Both the position numbers and the translations under genes were made by a program. 50,655 nucleotides of DNA from a virus. Shown here in pieces: positions 1 to 7,700 of the stretch. Position 1 is the first letter of the stretch, and each line of letters starts with the position of its first letter. The notes under the pieces are model-generated. The model saw nothing but the letters and a program-made list of their open reading frames with translations. It was not told the DNA's origin and did not search any database. Location: positions 1 through 50,655 of IMG/VR virus record IMGVR_UViG_3300020377_000007, one strand, 5' to 3'.

Positions 1-158
1 AAGCAATTCATTGATAGTAAACGATCTTGATTTTTAGCGAATACTTGATCATGATCGTATGTATATGATTCACCTTTTTTATTTGTGAATGATATGATGA
101 GGTTTTTACCAAGTAATGAATTAGAAAGAATGAATCGAGATTTAGTTATATTAGTCAT
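1..158 (-). CDS. Partial hypothetical protein (3' end outside window)
   Basis: An open frame runs leftward from an ATG at 158 to the window edge without a stop, giving 52 codons that begin MTNITKSRFILSNSLLGKN. The start follows an A/T-rich stretch (aaataaatataacaatt), the initiation context used throughout this window, which supports it as a real gene. The translation is hydrophilic with a few hydrophobic residues and no motif I can name. It lies on the minus strand like the genes at the right edge, so it probably belongs to the leftward (early or metabolic) unit. The C-terminus and total length are unknown. Confidence 0.5.
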   Translation of the reverse strand, partial: MTNITKSRFILSNSLLGKNLIISFTNKKGESYTYDHDQVFAKNQDRLLSMNC

Positions 159-235
159 AATTGTTATATTTATTTATTAGTTATTTAATTTAGTTATTAG
201 TATTATCTTTATATAGTCGTATTTAAATTGTAATA

Positions 236-349
236 TTAAATGCCATTGAATGAAATGTATTGAACGATGCCATATACTATTATGTTATAAATGATTAGAG
301 TTATTAATGATGCGATGAATGCGATTGGTATTAAGTTAATGATCTTCAT
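236..349 (-). CDS. Small 37-residue membrane protein
   Basis: A short minus-strand frame of 37 codons starts at the ATG complementary to 347-349 and stops at 236-238. The peptide is almost entirely hydrophobic: one long segment from about residue 3 to 33 (rich in I, L, F, A and V) could span the membrane once. It would be the first gene of the leftward unit, 77 bases upstream of the partial gene ending at the window edge, and it borders the divergent intergenic region. I recognise no family. In AT-rich DNA hydrophobic frames arise by chance, so this is only moderately supported. If real it could be an early membrane-acting phage peptide. Confidence 0.38.
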   Translation of the reverse strand: MKIINLIPIAFIASLITLIIYNIIVYGIVQYISFNGI

Positions 350-416
350 AATGATTATATTTGTTTAAGTTATTTGATTATATTATCTCGTCTACATCGT
401 CTTTAGTTTGTAACAA

Positions 417-538
417 AAAGTCAAAAATGTGGGAAGGGGAGGGGTGGGGGTTGATGAGGTATATATATACGCACTCATATATAGAAATCAAACATTAACA
501 AAATTAAAATGGGGGACCCGCATCAAACATTTGACTTT
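417..538. repeat. Imperfect inverted repeat flanking the G tract and AT palindrome
   Basis: AAAGTCAAAAATGT (417-430) is matched on the other strand by ACATTTGACTTT (527-538), identical apart from two extra A residues in the left arm. Between the arms are the G tract at 431-450, the palindrome GTATATATATAC at 459-470 and a G5 run at 511-515. This arrangement could be an operator pair or part of an origin. The function is inference; the repeat is visible. Confidence 0.5.
431..450 (+). promoter_or_regulatory. G-quadruplex-type motif
   Basis: GGGAAGGGGAGGGGTGGGGG has four runs of three or more G separated by 1-2 bases, fitting the canonical G-quadruplex pattern with very short loops. It is the only such tract I noticed in the window and sits in the divergent control region. 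Whether it folds or regulates anything is unknown. Confidence 0.55.
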
Positions 539-604
539 CCCTTAGCGTGGCGAACGAGGGGGAGAGGGGGCAACCCAATACTTATATATTTCTAATAATT
601 TTTA

Positions 605-650
605 TGTGACACTAGCTAGATAAGTATACTAGTAGCTACCTATTGTCACA
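605..650. repeat. Inverted repeat, possible operator or hairpin
   Basis: TGTGACA (605-611) is answered by TGTCACA (644-650). Inside, TAGCTA (613-618) is answered by TAGCTA (633-638) around a 14-base loop that contains GTATAC. The right arm overlaps the -35 element of the promoter-like site at 643-671, so it may be an operator. There is no U-tract, so it is not a terminator. Confidence 0.45.
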
Positions 651-671
651 CTACACTAATGTAAATATATT
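643..671 (+). promoter_or_regulatory. Promoter-like -35/-10 pair for the rightward unit
   Basis: TTGTCA (643-648), a 17-base spacer and TATATT (666-671) match a sigma-70 type promoter at five of six positions in each box, about 60 bases ahead of the first rightward gene at 733. Such matches occur by chance in AT-rich DNA, and Bacteroidetes primary sigma factors prefer a different consensus (TTTG and TAnnTTTG), so this is a candidate only. Confidence 0.3.
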
Positions 672-732
672 ATTTTACCTGTAAGTTATATACTTATGTA
701 TATACACAAAACGAATTTATAAATTTAAAGAT

Positions 733-1812
733 ATGAAAAAGCCATATAAAGGAAGCAAAAAAGAAAAAAGTCGACGTGATAAAATCTTAAAGCTAGTCAA
801 AGAAGACAAAAACAAGAGAGCTGGAAAAGTTGCAGATAGACAACAAAAAGCTTACGCTAAAGACAATAAGAAAAACGCTAAAGACAATAATAAACCAAAA
901 ACTAAAAGTGAAAGACTGTATGCTAAGTCAGACAAGCTTTTTGAAAAAGATCAAAAGTTAAAATCAAAAGCCACTAAAAAACAGCAAAAAGGAAAAAACA
1001 TGGATGGCATAATGAATAGAAGAAGTAAAGTTCAAGAGAAAGAACAAGAAGCCTTCAATAAAGCATCTAAAGCTGAACAAAAAGAAAAGTCTCCAGCTAA
1101 AATGAATTCATCTAAAACAAAGAAGTCTCCTGCTAAATTTAACAAAGGTTTAAAGAAAGCTTCAGCTGACGGTAAACTAGATAACAACCCTAAATTTAAA
1201 GCAGCAGTTGATGCTTCACCAATGAATATGAAAGAAACAAAAGGTAAAAAGAAATTAAAGTACGAGGGTCCTAAACTAGGTTCTTCAGCAAAAGGTTATG
1301 TAAGACCAGGTTACGATGCGGATGGTAATAAGATAAATAATACTATGAAGAAGTTATCATACGAGCCTCAAAAAATGAAGAAATACGATTTTGGAGACAT
1401 GCAACCAAAAAAGAAGTCTCCAATGAACATGTCTAGAGATTTATCTTACGGAGGACCAGTGATTGATCAAGAACCAAGAGCTTTATCTCACATGGGAGCT
1501 TCTAAAGTGCTAAAGCATATGAGGGGAAGTAAGCACTCACCGTTGAATATGAACGGAAATGATAAAAAAATGTTAGCTGAACACAAAAAAGACGCTAAAA
1601 ATTACACAACATCTGGAATTCCTGAGTCTTTATATGGAGAAGATGGAACTAAATACAACACGAATATGTTGGATGAAGGTAATTTAAGTGCTATACATAG
1701 AGTTCATAGAAAAGGAGAGTACGTAAAAGCTATTGAAAGAGGAACAACTGGCGATAATATTGATTATGATGCTGGTCAAAAGCTTTTTTTAAAGAATCCA
1801 ATGAAAAAATAA
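733..1812 (+). CDS. Lys-rich basic protein with repeated K-S-P motifs
   Basis: The 359-residue product is extremely basic, with long Lys/Arg-rich stretches over residues 1-140 and a short internal duplication (AKDNKKNAKDNN near residues 42-53, reflected in the DNA). It carries five copies of an SP motif: KSPAKM, KSPAKF, ASPMNM, KSPMNM and HSPLNM. The same motif recurs in the proteins at 6335, 8687, 47060 and 47194. The repeats superficially resemble SPKK-type DNA-binding tails, so packaging with DNA is conceivable, but no enzymatic domain is visible. The C-terminal third is less basic and may be folded. It is the first gene of the rightward unit and ends 6 bases before the tail fibre gene. 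Likely a virion-associated protein; exact role unknown. Confidence 0.72.
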   Translation: MKKPYKGSKKEKSRRDKILKLVKEDKNKRAGKVADRQQKAYAKDNKKNAKDNNKPKTKSERLYAKSDKLFEKDQKLKSKATKKQQKGKNMDGIMNRRSKVQEKEQEAFNKASKAEQKEKSPAKMNSSKTKKSPAKFNKGLKKASADGKLDNNPKFKAAVDASPMNMKETKGKKKLKYEGPKLGSSAKGYVRPGYDADGNKINNTMKKLSYEPQKMKKYDFGDMQPKKKSPMNMSRDLSYGGPVIDQEPRALSHMGASKVLKHMRGSKHSPLNMNGNDKKMLAEHKKDAKNYTTSGIPESLYGEDGTKYNTNMLDEGNLSAIHRVHRKGEYVKAIERGTTGDNIDYDAGQKLFLKNPMKK

Positions 1813-1818
1813 CGTAAA

Positions 1819-3483
1819 ATGGCCATAATATATACATATCCAACAAAACAAAACCCGCAGACTAATGATTTAGTATTAATATCTGATACGTCGGACGGAA
1901 ATAAGACTAAAAACGCTACAATATCTAGTCTACAGAGCTCCGTGGCTGGTGTTGGATCTATAAATACTATGACAGGTCAAGTAATTTTAGATGCTGGAAG
2001 CAATTTAAGTGTAACTGAAACGCCTTCCAGCAATACTATTACGTATTCATTAAACCCAGATGTAGTTATTTCATCTACATTAAGCATTCCAGACGGAACA
2101 TCGGCAACACCATCACTATTATTTAGTAATGAACCCGGAACAGGTGTTTACAGAACTAGTAGTGGTGGATTTGGTGTAGCATGTAGCACAGTTCCTGCTC
2201 TTGAAGTGACAGATGAATCAGTAAATGTTCCTACTAAAATAAAAGTAGAAGAAAAAGGAACAGCAAGTGATCAAGCAATTGAAATAAGAGGAAAAGTTGG
2301 TATGTACTCTACTGAGAATGACCATCCCTCAACAAGTTACACTGTTACAGTAGAACAAGATAACGATGGTAATAACGTTTTTGCTTTAGATGATGGTAGT
2401 GGACCTGTTCAAAGACCTGAACTTGATCTTACCAATGGTGAAACCTATACTTTTGATTGGTCTGCTGCTGATGCATCGAACCACCCGTTCTTACTTGTTC
2501 AAGCATCGACGAGGGATCCAAATACAGCAGCTCTTGGTAGTCCTTTTACTACTGGTGTTACGGTAAACGGTACAACTACAGAAATAGTTGTTGGTAATTC
2601 TGGTGGATCTAGAATATACTACGTATGTGAAACACATGGAGCTGGTATGGGTAATTTGATAAACCTTCACAACGCTCACAATGTGAGTCTTTCTACAGAT
2701 GGTTCACATATTGCCACTATGGATGGCAGAAACAACAGCATAAGTGGTATTACCACACTTACGGGTGGAGTAAGATTTTCAACAAATTATCTAAATCCAG
2801 ATGCAGATGTACTTAACTCGTATGAAGAAGGTAGATGGATGCCGTGGCTAGAGTATTGCATTTACGATTTCTCTTATGTTAATGATGATGGTAGTATTGG
2901 AAGAAATTTTTGGTATCCTTGGGGAGGTTCAGAAGATTATAATGCATACGACTATGTAAACCTGGGTTATTATACTAAAATTGGAAATACACTGCAGCTG
3001 AATTTTGTTATTTACCCACGTAATAAATCTAACGAAAGATTTGTTTGTAACGGTCTTAGAGTAAAATTACCTTACGACTGTAAATCTGGTGCTTTAGCTC
3101 GTGGTTTTAATGGATCAATTACAATAGCAGCTGCCAATAACAATGGCTACTATGGAGGATGGGTTTCAGGTAGTTATATGTATCTTTTAGTGGATGAAGT
3201 AGGTTTATCAGAGAGAGTAAATGACCCTTATGAGTATATAAACAAAGTTAATGGTGGTTTAAATAATGTTTATGCGGATAATACTCAAATAACAGTTTCA
3301 CCTAATGTTTCATCTGGTGGACTAGCTGGAACTACAACTTCTGCATATGATGATAAGTTTAGATATCCTAGTACTTATTTTTCTACTTATGGAAAAAATG
3401 TAAGAGCGTCACTTAGAGATAGTAATTATTCAGTTTTTGGTTTTTCAGGAACAGCTAACGTAAATAAAAACATTACTTATTAA
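1819..3483 (+). CDS. Tail fibre / adhesin with cupredoxin-like domain
   Basis: This 554-residue protein looks like a receptor-binding fibre. Its N-terminus (about residues 1-45, with TNDLVLISDTSDGN and TKNATISSL) is a short anchor module of the type opening many marine phage fibres, followed by beta-rich sequence. Residues about 165-285 form a cupredoxin-like domain with candidate type-1 copper ligands H222 (NHPF), C270, H273 and M277 (CETHGAGM). The C-terminal half (about 340-554) is Tyr-, Asn- and Gly-rich, typical of a receptor-binding head. It follows the basic SP-motif protein and precedes two small genes. A second fibre lies at 11082, so the phage may carry two adhesins. Copper binding is inference; the fold could be structural. 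Confidence 0.72.
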   Translation: MAIIYTYPTKQNPQTNDLVLISDTSDGNKTKNATISSLQSSVAGVGSINTMTGQVILDAGSNLSVTETPSSNTITYSLNPDVVISSTLSIPDGTSATPSLLFSNEPGTGVYRTSSGGFGVACSTVPALEVTDESVNVPTKIKVEEKGTASDQAIEIRGKVGMYSTENDHPSTSYTVTVEQDNDGNNVFALDDGSGPVQRPELDLTNGETYTFDWSAADASNHPFLLVQASTRDPNTAALGSPFTTGVTVNGTTTEIVVGNSGGSRIYYVCETHGAGMGNLINLHNAHNVSLSTDGSHIATMDGRNNSISGITTLTGGVRFSTNYLNPDADVLNSYEEGRWMPWLEYCIYDFSYVNDDGSIGRNFWYPWGGSEDYNAYDYVNLGYYTKIGNTLQLNFVIYPRNKSNERFVCNGLRVKLPYDCKSGALARGFNGSITIAAANNNGYYGGWVSGSYMYLLVDEVGLSERVNDPYEYINKVNGGLNNVYADNTQITVSPNVSSGGLAGTTTSAYDDKFRYPSTYFSTYGKNVRASLRDSNYSVFGFSGTANVNKNITY

Positions 3484-3494
3484 AAAATAAAAAT

Positions 3495-3746
3495 ATGTCA
3501 CTAGAAAAAGAAAGCAAAATAGTCTCAATAGAGGTATCTGGAGATTTTAATACTATATGCGTTGGAGAGGTAGTTACTATAAAAGAAAACAACAAAAAAA
3601 TATCTTCTACTAACTTAAGAGAATGTTATGATTGTATGACTCCTCTAGATACTTTACCGCAGCGAGTTAAAGAAATAGCAGAAGTTGTATGGACAGATGA
3701 AATTAAAGTAGCTTATAATGATTTTATAAATGCATTTGCTACATAA
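3495..3746 (+). CDS. Small conserved phage protein next to tail fibre
   Basis: An 83-residue acidic protein starting 11 bases after the fibre gene, with the usual A-rich leader (aaaataaaaatATG). It opens with alternating hydrophobic residues suggestive of beta strands (residues 8-35) and ends with a helix-like segment, VWTDEIKVAYNDFI. I recall similar small proteins with an endings like AVHT-x-AVKxAY beside fibre genes in marine phages, but I cannot assign a function. A role as fibre partner or assembly chaperone is a guess based only on position. Confidence 0.62.
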   Translation: MSLEKESKIVSIEVSGDFNTICVGEVVTIKENNKKISSTNLRECYDCMTPLDTLPQRVKEIAEVVWTDEIKVAYNDFINAFAT

Positions 3747-3805
3747 ATAAACGAACTATCAAGTGATAGTATAAATAACCAACGTTAAACATAAAACCAA
3801 ATAAC

Positions 3806-4087
3806 ATGACGTTTTTATACACCAGTAGCTTTAGAGCTGCTACACACCCTGATCAAGAAATGATCAACCTTTGGAAACACATAACCGATAAGAAAAACTG
3901 GAGGATTGTTCAGTTACCAAATGGATTTTTTCAAACCGAATACAAACATATGGACAAAGATGATTGGATAGATGTTACTAGAAGAGAAACAATGGAAGGC
4001 GCTGAAGCCGCTATTGACGGATCTATAGAGCACTATACTAAAAAGTTAGAATTCATTAAAGGACCAAAAGTAGTTAAAACATTCTAA
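3806..4087 (+). CDS. Conserved hypothetical protein upstream of groEL
   Basis: A 93-residue soluble protein with many aromatic and charged residues (for example WRIVQLPNGFFQTEY and DDWIDVTRRETMEGAEAAID). There is no signal peptide or membrane segment. The block GAEAAIDGSIEHYTKKLEF near the C-terminus looks helical. It lies 28 bases ahead of the chaperonin gene and may share its message. A 6-base inverted repeat (3755-3770) lies in the short gap before it. I do not recognise a named family, although the overall look is familiar from uncultured marine phages. Confidence 0.65.
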   Translation: MTFLYTSSFRAATHPDQEMINLWKHITDKKNWRIVQLPNGFFQTEYKHMDKDDWIDVTRRETMEGAEAAIDGSIEHYTKKLEFIKGPKVVKTF

Positions 4088-4115
4088 TAAAACCAATAAA
4101 ATTTAATTTAATCAA

Positions 4116-5648
4116 ATGAATGAAACAATAGTAAAGCACTTAAACTTTGGTGAGAGTGCTAAAAATAAAATATTTCAAGGAATAGATAAACTCACAAAAG
4201 CCGTTAGCTCTACACTAGGAGCTAGCGGTAGATGTGTTATAATGGAAGATTCAGCTGGAAATCCACAGATTACGAAAGATGGCGTAACCGTTGCTAATAG
4301 TGTTATATTATTAGATCCAGTTGAAAACATGGGTGCTAAGCTAATAAAAGAAGCGGCTAGAAAAACCGTTATAGAAGCCGGTGATGGTACTACAACAGCT
4401 ACTGTTTTAGCAAGAGCCATATTAAATGAAGCTTATAAGAACAAAGATTTATCACCAAGAAGTATTAAAGAAGGAATTAATTCAGCTGTAGAAAAAGTTG
4501 TAAAGTATATAGAAAAAAATTCATATAAAATAAACGATAAAGATATACAACATGTTGCAACTATATCAGCTAACAACGATATTCAATTAGGAGAGTTAAT
4601 AGCAGAAGCATTTCAAAATGTTGGAAAAGACGGTTTAGTAATCATGGAAACGCATGATAAGCCATCTACTGAAGTAGAAGTTATAGAAGGTTTGGAATAC
4701 GATCAAGGATATGTAAATAGTAACCTTGTAACAAATAAAACTACTAGAGATGCGGAGTTGATAAACCCATTAGTCTTGATAGTAGATTCTCCTATTGAAA
4801 ATATTAGAAAAATACAAAGCGTATTAGAGCATGTTATAACAGAAAAGAAATCACTGTTAATAATAGCTGATGTTGAGCCACAAGTAAGTAATGCCTTAGC
4901 TATGAACAAAGTTAAAGGTAATATAAAAGTTAATGTTATAAAAGCACCAACATACGGTGTTAACAGAAAAACAACATTAGAAGACTTAGCTATGGTTACG
5001 GGTGCTCAAGTAGTTAGCGAAGAGCTTGGAGACGACTTAGACTTAATAGACTTAAACTGTTTAGGTAGCTGCTCAAAAGCAACTTCATCGTCAGTTAAAA
5101 CTATCATACAGGTAAAAGAAAAAACAGATGAGGTTGTTAAAACAATAAAAAAGCTAGAGAAAACATATGAATCTAGTAGTGGTATTATAAAAGATAATTT
5201 ACAAAAAAGAATATCAACGCTAAAAGGTAAGGTAAGTATTGTAAGAGTTGGAGCAAACTCAGAAGTAGAATTAAAAGAAAAGAAAGATAGAGTTGAAGAC
5301 GCTATTTGTGCTACAAAAGCCGCAGTTAAAGAAGGCATAGTACCAGGAGGAGGTATAGCTTTGTTAAATGCAGCTGTTAATATAAAAGCTAAAAATGAAG
5401 GTGAGAAAATATTGCTTAAAGCAATAAAGGCACCTTATGAAACAATATTAGCTAACGCAGGTCTCGATGTTGTTTATCCTGAAGTTAAAAACAAAGGTTT
5501 AAACGTTGTTACAGGAAAAGAGGTAAATATGGTTAAAGCAGGGATTATAGATCCTTTACTGGTTACTAAGTGTGCTTTGAGAAATGCGGCTTCCGTAGCT
5601 ACAACTATATTGTCAACTGATTGTGTAATTAATAACTTAAGAGCATGA
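4116..5648 (+). CDS. groEL: Phage-encoded chaperonin GroEL (Hsp60)
   Basis: This 510-residue protein is a group I chaperonin subunit, which forms ATP-driven rings that fold proteins in a closed chamber. The signatures are clear: ITKDGVTVA with the conserved Asp at D55, the nucleotide-binding EAGDGTTTATVLA with D90, and RVEDAICATKAAVKEG with D395 (E. coli D398), followed by PGGG. Differences from host GroEL: the GPKGRN loop reads GASGRC, and the protein stops at NNLRA without the Gly-Gly-Met tail, so it is shorter than the roughly 548-residue E. coli protein. It overlaps the co-chaperonin gene by an ATGA junction, implying translational coupling. In the late unit its likely clients are virion proteins. 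Confidence 0.96.
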   Translation: MNETIVKHLNFGESAKNKIFQGIDKLTKAVSSTLGASGRCVIMEDSAGNPQITKDGVTVANSVILLDPVENMGAKLIKEAARKTVIEAGDGTTTATVLARAILNEAYKNKDLSPRSIKEGINSAVEKVVKYIEKNSYKINDKDIQHVATISANNDIQLGELIAEAFQNVGKDGLVIMETHDKPSTEVEVIEGLEYDQGYVNSNLVTNKTTRDAELINPLVLIVDSPIENIRKIQSVLEHVITEKKSLLIIADVEPQVSNALAMNKVKGNIKVNVIKAPTYGVNRKTTLEDLAMVTGAQVVSEELGDDLDLIDLNCLGSCSKATSSSVKTIIQVKEKTDEVVKTIKKLEKTYESSSGIIKDNLQKRISTLKGKVSIVRVGANSEVELKEKKDRVEDAICATKAAVKEGIVPGGGIALLNAAVNIKAKNEGEKILLKAIKAPYETILANAGLDVVYPEVKNKGLNVVTGKEVNMVKAGIIDPLLVTKCALRNAASVATTILSTDCVINNLRA

Positions 5649-5905
5649 GACCAGTCGGCAAGCATATATTGATAAAAGAAGACAAAACTAAAACTAGTGT
5701 AACTAAAAAAGGTTTAATATTAGATCAAAAGAATAGAGAAGATGTTAGGTACATTAAAGCTAGTGTAATAAATGTCGGTGATGAAGTTTCTATAGTTAAT
5801 AAAAATGATATTATATATTACGATAGACACGCTGGCTTTGATTTAGATGTTGACAATGTTATTTACAAAGTGGTTAAAGAAAGTGACGTTGTTGTTATAT
5901 TATGA
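5645..5905 (+). CDS. groES: GroES-like co-chaperonin
   Basis: The 86-residue protein fits the GroES fold, the lid of the GroEL chamber: N-terminal RPVGKHILIKED, a flexible loop with the hydrophobic tripeptide in KGLILD (compare GGIVL in E. coli) that would dock on GroEL, the strand VINVGDEV, then NDIIYYDRHAG and the closing KVVKESDVVVIL. It is slightly shorter than the 97-residue E. coli protein. Its ATG lies inside the end of groEL (ATGA overlap), and its own stop overlaps the next start the same way, so three genes are chained. This adjacency supports a matched phage chaperonin pair. Confidence 0.9.
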   Translation: MRPVGKHILIKEDKTKTSVTKKGLILDQKNREDVRYIKASVINVGDEVSIVNKNDIIYYDRHAGFDLDVDNVIYKVVKESDVVVIL

Positions 5906-6333
5906 AAAAAATAACCTCTAGCGATTTAAAAGAATTAAATATATTTAAACACTATAGAATACTAAGAAAGTGGCTTTGCAAAACAAATAACATAAAAGAA
6001 GCTGATTTTGAATTATTACTATATTTAGATGCTATACAATATTTTAGTAAACAGGATTTTAAAGATGGCGTATACTCTTACAGCTGGGACAACAGAAGAT
6101 GGAATAGACTGTTAAAAGATGGCTGGATTATTGTTTGGAGAAACAGAAACAGAACAACTCAAAAATACAATATATACAAAACCTCTGTGAAGTTTAAACT
6201 ACTAACCAGTAAAATGTATAGAATAATACTAGGTGAAGAAGATATAATTATAGATAAATTGAAAAAAGACAGATATATAAATAAAGTTATTTCTAAAGCT
6301 GCTGAGAAAATTAACAAAGATAAAACAAGATAA
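5902..6333 (+). CDS. Hypothetical protein, possible winged-helix fold
   Basis: The 143-residue product is basic and rich in Trp, Tyr and Lys. The central pattern (ADFELLLYLDAIQYFSKQDF, then a WDNRRWNRLLKDGWI helix and VWRNRNRTTQKYNIYK strands) resembles the helix-turn-helix plus beta-wing of MarR-like winged-helix proteins. Its start overlaps the groES stop by ATGA, and a KSP-motif gene follows after one base. A DNA-binding or regulatory role in the late unit is possible, but the fold is only inferred from the helix-strand pattern. Confidence 0.6.
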   Translation: MKKITSSDLKELNIFKHYRILRKWLCKTNNIKEADFELLLYLDAIQYFSKQDFKDGVYSYSWDNRRWNRLLKDGWIIVWRNRNRTTQKYNIYKTSVKFKLLTSKMYRIILGEEDIIIDKLKKDRYINKVISKAAEKINKDKTR

Positions 6334-6334
6334 T

Positions 6335-7303
6335 ATGGCGTACAAGAGAAAAAGCCCGTTGAAAAATGCTTATTCAAATGCAGGAAGTGGCGCATACAGC
6401 GCTTCAAAAACTTATGGAGTAGATACTTCTATGGAAAACGCTATGGTGGGTGTAAACGCTAACGGAACAACAGGTGTTCAACCTACTGAAAAATTAGAAT
6501 TAGATCCTGACAAGTTAGAAGAACAAGGAGAAACTGATAATTTCTATCCTAAGCTTCAAAAAAAGTATGATAATGCAAAAAATGCTAAAAGACAACAAAA
6601 AATTCAAAATAAAATAAATAGAAAGTCTTTGAGACACACATCACAAGCAGATAGAAATCAAATGGCGGATGATGTTAAAAGAGCAAAACAAAAAGATAGA
6701 TTAACAGGTAAAGAAGAAACTCAAAGAAAAAAACAAAGTCAAAAAGCAAAAGATCTAGGTTTAAGCCCAGATAAAATAGATAAATTCAACAATTCAAAAA
6801 GACTAACAATGGAAAGAAAATCACCAGTTAAGTATCTAAATCCAAATACTATGAATGTACAGGGTGATGCTGGTCAAAACGAAGAAACAAATGACATGAA
6901 CATGCCAGCTAATAGAGCAGGTAGACCTGTTAACTCAAATATACTAATGAATGATCCTAATATGTATCAAGATCCTTCAAAGATAGCAGCTTCATCAGCT
7001 AATCAAAATACTATGTTTTCTAATATAGCTAGTTCTAGTCCAAGCCCGGATATGATTAATCCACAAACTGGAATGATGGATAATCAACAATCAGATCCTA
7101 ATCAACTTAACAAAACTCCTTTTAACTTAAAAAACCCTAAGAACGAAAAAACTGAGAATAGTCAAGATGAGCTAATAAAAAGATTTAGAGATAAGGTGGT
7201 AGATCCTTACGTAAAAGAAAATCCTCCTAAAAATAAAAGTAAAAATCTAAGCAGAGAGGAGCTTCAAAAAGCAATATCTACGATTGGACCTAAAGATAAA
7301 TAG
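6335..7303 (+). CDS. Basic, low-complexity virion-type protein with SP motifs
   Basis: A 322-residue hydrophilic protein beginning MAYKRKSPLKNAYSN and containing a second motif, KSPVKYLNP, near residue 165. The first half is Lys/Gln-rich and probably helical (residues 85-160). The second half is rich in Asn, Pro, Met and Ser and likely disordered (DPNMYQDPSK, SSSPSPDMINP). No catalytic motif is visible. It shares the SP motif with the genes at 733, 8687, 47060 and 47194, which suggests a common particle-related role such as recruitment to the capsid. It follows the possible winged-helix gene by one base. Confidence 0.65.
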   Translation: MAYKRKSPLKNAYSNAGSGAYSASKTYGVDTSMENAMVGVNANGTTGVQPTEKLELDPDKLEEQGETDNFYPKLQKKYDNAKNAKRQQKIQNKINRKSLRHTSQADRNQMADDVKRAKQKDRLTGKEETQRKKQSQKAKDLGLSPDKIDKFNNSKRLTMERKSPVKYLNPNTMNVQGDAGQNEETNDMNMPANRAGRPVNSNILMNDPNMYQDPSKIAASSANQNTMFSNIASSSPSPDMINPQTGMMDNQQSDPNQLNKTPFNLKNPKNEKTENSQDELIKRFRDKVVDPYVKENPPKNKSKNLSREELQKAISTIGPKDK

Positions 7304-7374
7304 ATTGTAAAAGCAACGTTTTAATACGTAATATTATATATACAAAAACATTATAAATAAATAAAAATAACAAA

Positions 7375-7533
7375 ATGAAAGCAATTGCAGGATCAGGAAT
7401 AAAATTAAAATGCGGATGCAAGCCTTTAGGTACTAGAGTTATGAAAAGTAATAATACTACTATTATACCTAATTTAAGACAAATAGACAACGTACCTTAT
7501 AAAGGTAACGCTGTGTTAAACGCAAACAAATGA
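7375..7533 (+). CDS. Small 52-residue protein with CGC motif
   Basis: A short frame preceded by a strong A-rich leader (aataaataaaaataacaaaATG). The peptide starts MKAIAGSGIKLKCGCKPLG and is soluble, with two Cys in LKCGCKP. Its TGA stop overlaps the ATG of the next membrane gene (TGATG), which supports it as translated and coupled to the lysis block. Function unknown. The Cys-Gly-Cys resembles the DCGC in the small protein at 8529, but there is no wider similarity. Confidence 0.55.
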   Translation: MKAIAGSGIKLKCGCKPLGTRVMKSNNTTIIPNLRQIDNVPYKGNAVLNANK

Positions 7534-7700
7534 TGGGCTTAGACGATCTGAAGTTGTATTGTTTAAATATAACTTCATTTACAATAGCTAGCTTTGATTG
7601 GTTAGAGCCTTTTTTAAAGATAATGCTATTGCTCGTTACTATAGGTTATACAGCTCATAAATGGTGGGTTATGAAAAAAAGAGACGATGAGACAAATTAA
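7533..7700 (+). CDS. Holin-like small membrane protein
   Basis: A 55-residue protein with one clear hydrophobic segment (about residues 27-45, FLKIMLLLVTIGYTAH) followed by WWVMKKRDD, a positively charged tail that would stay in the cytoplasm. It starts in a TGATG overlap with the preceding gene and overlaps the amidase start by 14 bases. A small one-span protein directly ahead of an endolysin is the classical holin position, so I propose a holin or pinholin-like role; this rests on context and topology. Confidence 0.58.
   Translation: MGLDDLKLYCLNITSFTIASFDWLEPFLKIMLLLVTIGYTAHKWWVMKKRDDETN

Larger units (their letters stand above)
350..732. promoter_or_regulatory. Divergent intergenic region (control or origin candidate)
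   Basis: This is the only stretch above 300 bases without a convincing gene. It separates minus-strand genes on the left from the plus-strand block on the right, so it should carry promoters in both directions. It holds a four-run G tract (431-450), further G5 runs at 511-515, 558-562 and 566-570, a perfect 12-base alternating palindrome GTATATATATAC (459-470), an imperfect inverted repeat (417-430 with 527-538), a second inverted repeat (605-650) and a promoter-like -35/-10 pair (643-671). The G-rich part stands out from the AT-rich genome. A replication origin is one plausible role; I saw no clear DnaA-box cluster. Confidence 0.6.

Noticed and set aside
509-595. 28-codon plus-strand frame (MGDPHQTFDFPL...) in the divergent region, preceded by an A-rich leader
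   Set aside because: It crosses the G-rich tracts and the right arm of the inverted repeat, and the Gly/Arg-rich end follows from the G runs; more likely noncoding structure, though the leader is suggestive.
3755-3770. ACTATC-AAGT-GATAGT as a terminator or operator before the 93-residue gene
   Set aside because: Six-base stem without a T-run and AT-rich; too weak to call as a terminator, only mentioned as context.
4175-5665. Hydrophobic minus-strand frames opposite groEL
   Set aside because: They lie antisense to a clearly conserved gene and lack A-rich leaders; long antisense frames with hydrophobic sequence arise from codon bias in AT-rich genes.
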